Position numbers and translations under genes: made by a program. This document shows positions 62,164-64,000 of a DNA stretch of 64,000 nucleotides, in pieces (positions within the stretch are counted from its first letter, which is position 1; every line of letters begins with the position of its first letter). The DNA is from Paludibacteraceae bacterium (lineage in GTDB: Bacteria; Bacteroidota; Bacteroidia; Bacteroidales; Paludibacteraceae), in contig JAQUTW010000005.1 of assembly GCA_028694215.1 (NCBI GenBank), forward strand, positions 1 through 64,000, given 5' to 3'. Below the pieces are notes generated by a model. The model made no database searches. It was not told where the DNA came from and saw nothing but the letters and a program-made list of their open reading frames with translations.

Positions 62164-64000
62164 ATGAACTTTAATAAATTTACAATCAAATCGCAAGAGG
62201 CCGTTCAGCGTGCAGTTGAATTGGCACAACAAGGTGGTCAGCAGGCCATTGAAACTCCGCATATATTAAAATCCGTTATCGAAAAAGGTGAAAATGTGGT
62301 GCAATTTCTGTTTGGTAAAATGATGGTAAATCTGTCGCCTGTGGCATCGGCTACGGATAGCATGGTGGCAGCTTTGCCAAAAGTAAGCGGTGGCGAACCG
62401 TATTTAAGTCGCGAGAGTAATGATGTTTTGTTACGTGCCGAAGAAATGGCGCAAAAAGACGGCGACGAATTTGTGTCGCTCGAATACATACTGTTGGCAT
62501 TGGTGGATAAACAGAATGCTGTTCAGAAAATGTTGCAGGATGCCGGCGTGAATACGAAAGGATTACGCGGTGCCATTACCGAGTTGCGTAAAGGCAGTAA
62601 GGTAAAAGACCAAAGCGCTGAGGCGACTTATCAGGCACTTGAAAAATATGCCATCAATTTGAATGAACGTGCCCGTAGTGGTAAACTTGATCCTGTCATT
62701 GGACGAGATGATGAAATACGACGTGTGTTGCAGATATTAAGCCGTCGTACCAAAAACAATCCAATCCTGATTGGTGAACCGGGTGTTGGAAAAACGGCTA
62801 TTGCCGAAGGTTTAGCACATCGTATTGTGCGTGGCGATGTTCCCGAGAATCTGAAAACAAAGCAGATTTTTAGTTTGGATATGGGCGCATTAGTGGCAGG
62901 TGCCAAATATAAAGGTGAATTTGAAGAACGTTTGAAATCTGTTGTGAACGAGGTAATTAAGGCCGAAGGTGAAATTATTTTGTTCATTGATGAAATTCAT
63001 ACATTGGTGGGAGCCGGTGGCGGCGAGGGAGCTATGGATGCTGCCAATATTTTGAAACCGGCATTGGCGCGTGGTGAACTGCGTGCCATTGGTGCAACGA
63101 CTTTGAATGAATATCAGAAATATTTTGAAAAGGATAAAGCACTTGAACGTCGTTTCCAGATAGTTATGGTGGACGAACCGGATGAAGCGAGCAGTATTTC
63201 CATTTTGCGTGGATTGAAAGAGCGTTACGAGAATCATCATAAAGTACGTATTAAAGATGATGCCATTATTGCAGCAGTAGAGTTGTCGAGTCGTTACATT
63301 TCTGATCGTTTTTTGCCGGACAAAGCCATAGATTTAATGGACGAGGCGGCTGCAAAATTACGTTTGGAAGTGGATTCCGTACCGGAAGAGTTGGATACGA
63401 TAGAACGTAATATCAAACAGTTGGAAATTGAGCGTGAAGCTATTAAACGTGAAAATGACCAGCCTAAAATGGCTCAATTGGCGAAAGAGATTGCCAATTT
63501 AAAGGAAGAAAGCCAAAAAATGCGGGCAAAATGGAGTAGCGAAAAGGCATTGATTGACAAAATTCAGCAGTCGAAAATAGAAATTGAACAGTTAAAGTAT
63601 CAGGCAGAGAAAGCTGAACGCGAAGGCGATTACGGTAAGGTTGCCGAGATACGTTACGGTAAGATTAAAGCAGCAGAAAGTGCTATTGCCGAAAGTAAAA
63701 AACAGTTGAAGGAGATGCAGCACGGCAGTGCCATGATAAAGGAAGAAGTTGATGCTGACGATATTGCCGAAGTGGTAAGTCGTTGGACAGGGATTCCGGT
63801 AACTAAAATGTTACAAAGCGAACGTGATAAATTGCTACATTTGGAAGAAGAGTTGCACAAACGAGTCGTAGGGCAGGACGATGCCATTGTGGCGGTCAGT
63901 GATGCCATTAGACGTAGTCGTGCAGGTTTGCAAGACCCGAAACGTCCTATTGGTTCGTTTATTTTTTTAGGAACAACAGGCGTTGGCAAAACTGAATTGG
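62164..64000 (+). CDS. clpB: ATP-dependent chaperone ClpB (3' end outside window)
   Basis: 612 of about 860 residues lie in the window. ClpB disaggregates proteins with DnaK. The N domain repeats start [20 protein letters not shown] and continue to about 145. NBD1 has Walker A GEPGVGKT, Walker [10 protein letters not shown] and an arginine finger region in LERRFQ. The coiled-coil middle domain (about 400-535) begins [23 protein letters not shown]2 begins [13 protein letters not shown]; its Walker A is [10 protein letters not shown] with Thr in place of Pro, as in other Bacteroidetes. The M domain separates ClpB from ClpA/ClpC. Confidence 0.97.
   Translation, partial: MNFNKFTIKSQEAVQRAVELAQQGGQQAIETPHILKSVIEKGENVVQFLFGKMMVNLSPVASATDSMVAALPKVSGGEPYLSRESNDVLLRAEEMAQKDGDEFVSLEYILLALVDKQNAVQKMLQDAGVNTKGLRGAITELRKGSKVKDQSAEATYQALEKYAINLNERARSGKLDPVIGRDDEIRRVLQILSRRTKNNPILIGEPGVGKTAIAEGLAHRIVRGDVPENLKTKQIFSLDMGALVAGAKYKGEFEERLKSVVNEVIKAEGEIILFIDEIHTLVGAGGGEGAMDAANILKPALARGELRAIGATTLNEYQKYFEKDKALERRFQIVMVDEPDEASSISILRGLKERYENHHKVRIKDDAIIAAVELSSRYISDRFLPDKAIDLMDEAAAKLRLEVDSVPEELDTIERNIKQLEIEREAIKRENDQPKMAQLAKEIANLKEESQKMRAKWSSEKALIDKIQQSKIEIEQLKYQAEKAEREGDYGKVAEIRYGKIKAAESAIAESKKQLKEMQHGSAMIKEEVDADDIAEVVSRWTGIPVTKMLQSERDKLLHLEEELHKRVVGQDDAIVAVSDAIRRSRAGLQDPKRPIGSFIFLGTTGVGKTEL

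Overview
The window is a chromosomal segment of a low-GC member of the Bacteroidetes, most likely order Bacteroidales. The evidence is the recurrent -7 element TAnnTTTG (often with TTTG about 19-20 bases upstream), weak or absent Shine-Dalgarno sequences before most genes, PUR/DUF3276, BACON, DUF4254 and DUF5672 proteins, zinc-free forms of ribosomal proteins L36, S14 and L31, and tRNA genes without encoded CCA ends. I cannot name a genus.

Region 1 (1-5.2 kb) is accessory DNA. It opens with the C-terminal end of a protein that may be phage-derived. Four tandem toxin-antitoxin operons follow, separated by near-identical blocks of about 100 bp, each made of the terminator of one unit and the promoter, leader and first codons of the next. 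Units 1 and 2 carry YafQ-like toxins and units 3 and 4 carry YoeB-like toxins. The antitoxins share a 5' module but have different C-termini matched to the toxin class, and the unit 1 toxin is frameshifted at an A6 run. A fifth copy of the block drives a long structured leader and three unknown genes linked by ATGA overlaps. A 264-aa unknown gene then lies between two copies of a 41-bp terminator repeat, followed by an apparent small RNA gene.

Region 2 (5.2-15.8 kb) holds a PUR-like nucleic-acid-binding protein, a TPR protein, a DedA-family membrane protein, the anaerobic ribonucleotide reductase and its activase (nrdD-nrdG), a GH20 hexosaminidase lipoprotein, and on the minus strand a PlsC-like acyltransferase. 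A small island of phage debris (a frameshifted tape-measure start, a tiny membrane ORF and a putative HTH protein) and a BACON lipoprotein follow.

Region 3 (15.85-33.9 kb) is the fused str-S10-spc-alpha super-operon: rpsL, rpsG, fusA, then rpsJ through rplQ, including secY, map, infA, rpmJ and rpoA. The short genes rpmD and rpmJ are placed by direct reading.

Region 4 (34-49.5 kb) contains apbE, topA, a tiny lipoprotein, a large M16 peptidase, the SRP RNA, tRNA-Thr(TGT), an acidic conserved protein, an LpxL-like acyltransferase, a SIMPL protein, a DUF389 membrane protein, a lipoprotein, dnaJ-grpE, smpB, tRNA-Thr(CGT), and metK behind a leader resembling a SAM-I riboswitch.

Region 5 (49.5-58.4 kb) is a nine-gene surface-glycan locus: kelch lipoprotein, Wzi-like barrel, DUF4254, GT9, WaaP-like kinase, DUF5672, GT4, GT2 and an O-antigen-ligase-like protein. 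It fits LPS core or O-antigen assembly. Region 6 (58.4-64 kb) has ffh, a small membrane protein, greA behind an attenuator-like hairpin, a HIT protein, tRNA-Met, tRNA-Ser, type B L31, and clpB running off the right edge.

The strongest candidate for something new is the tandem toxin-antitoxin cassette array with its shared 5' module, together with the structured leader and small RNA beside it.
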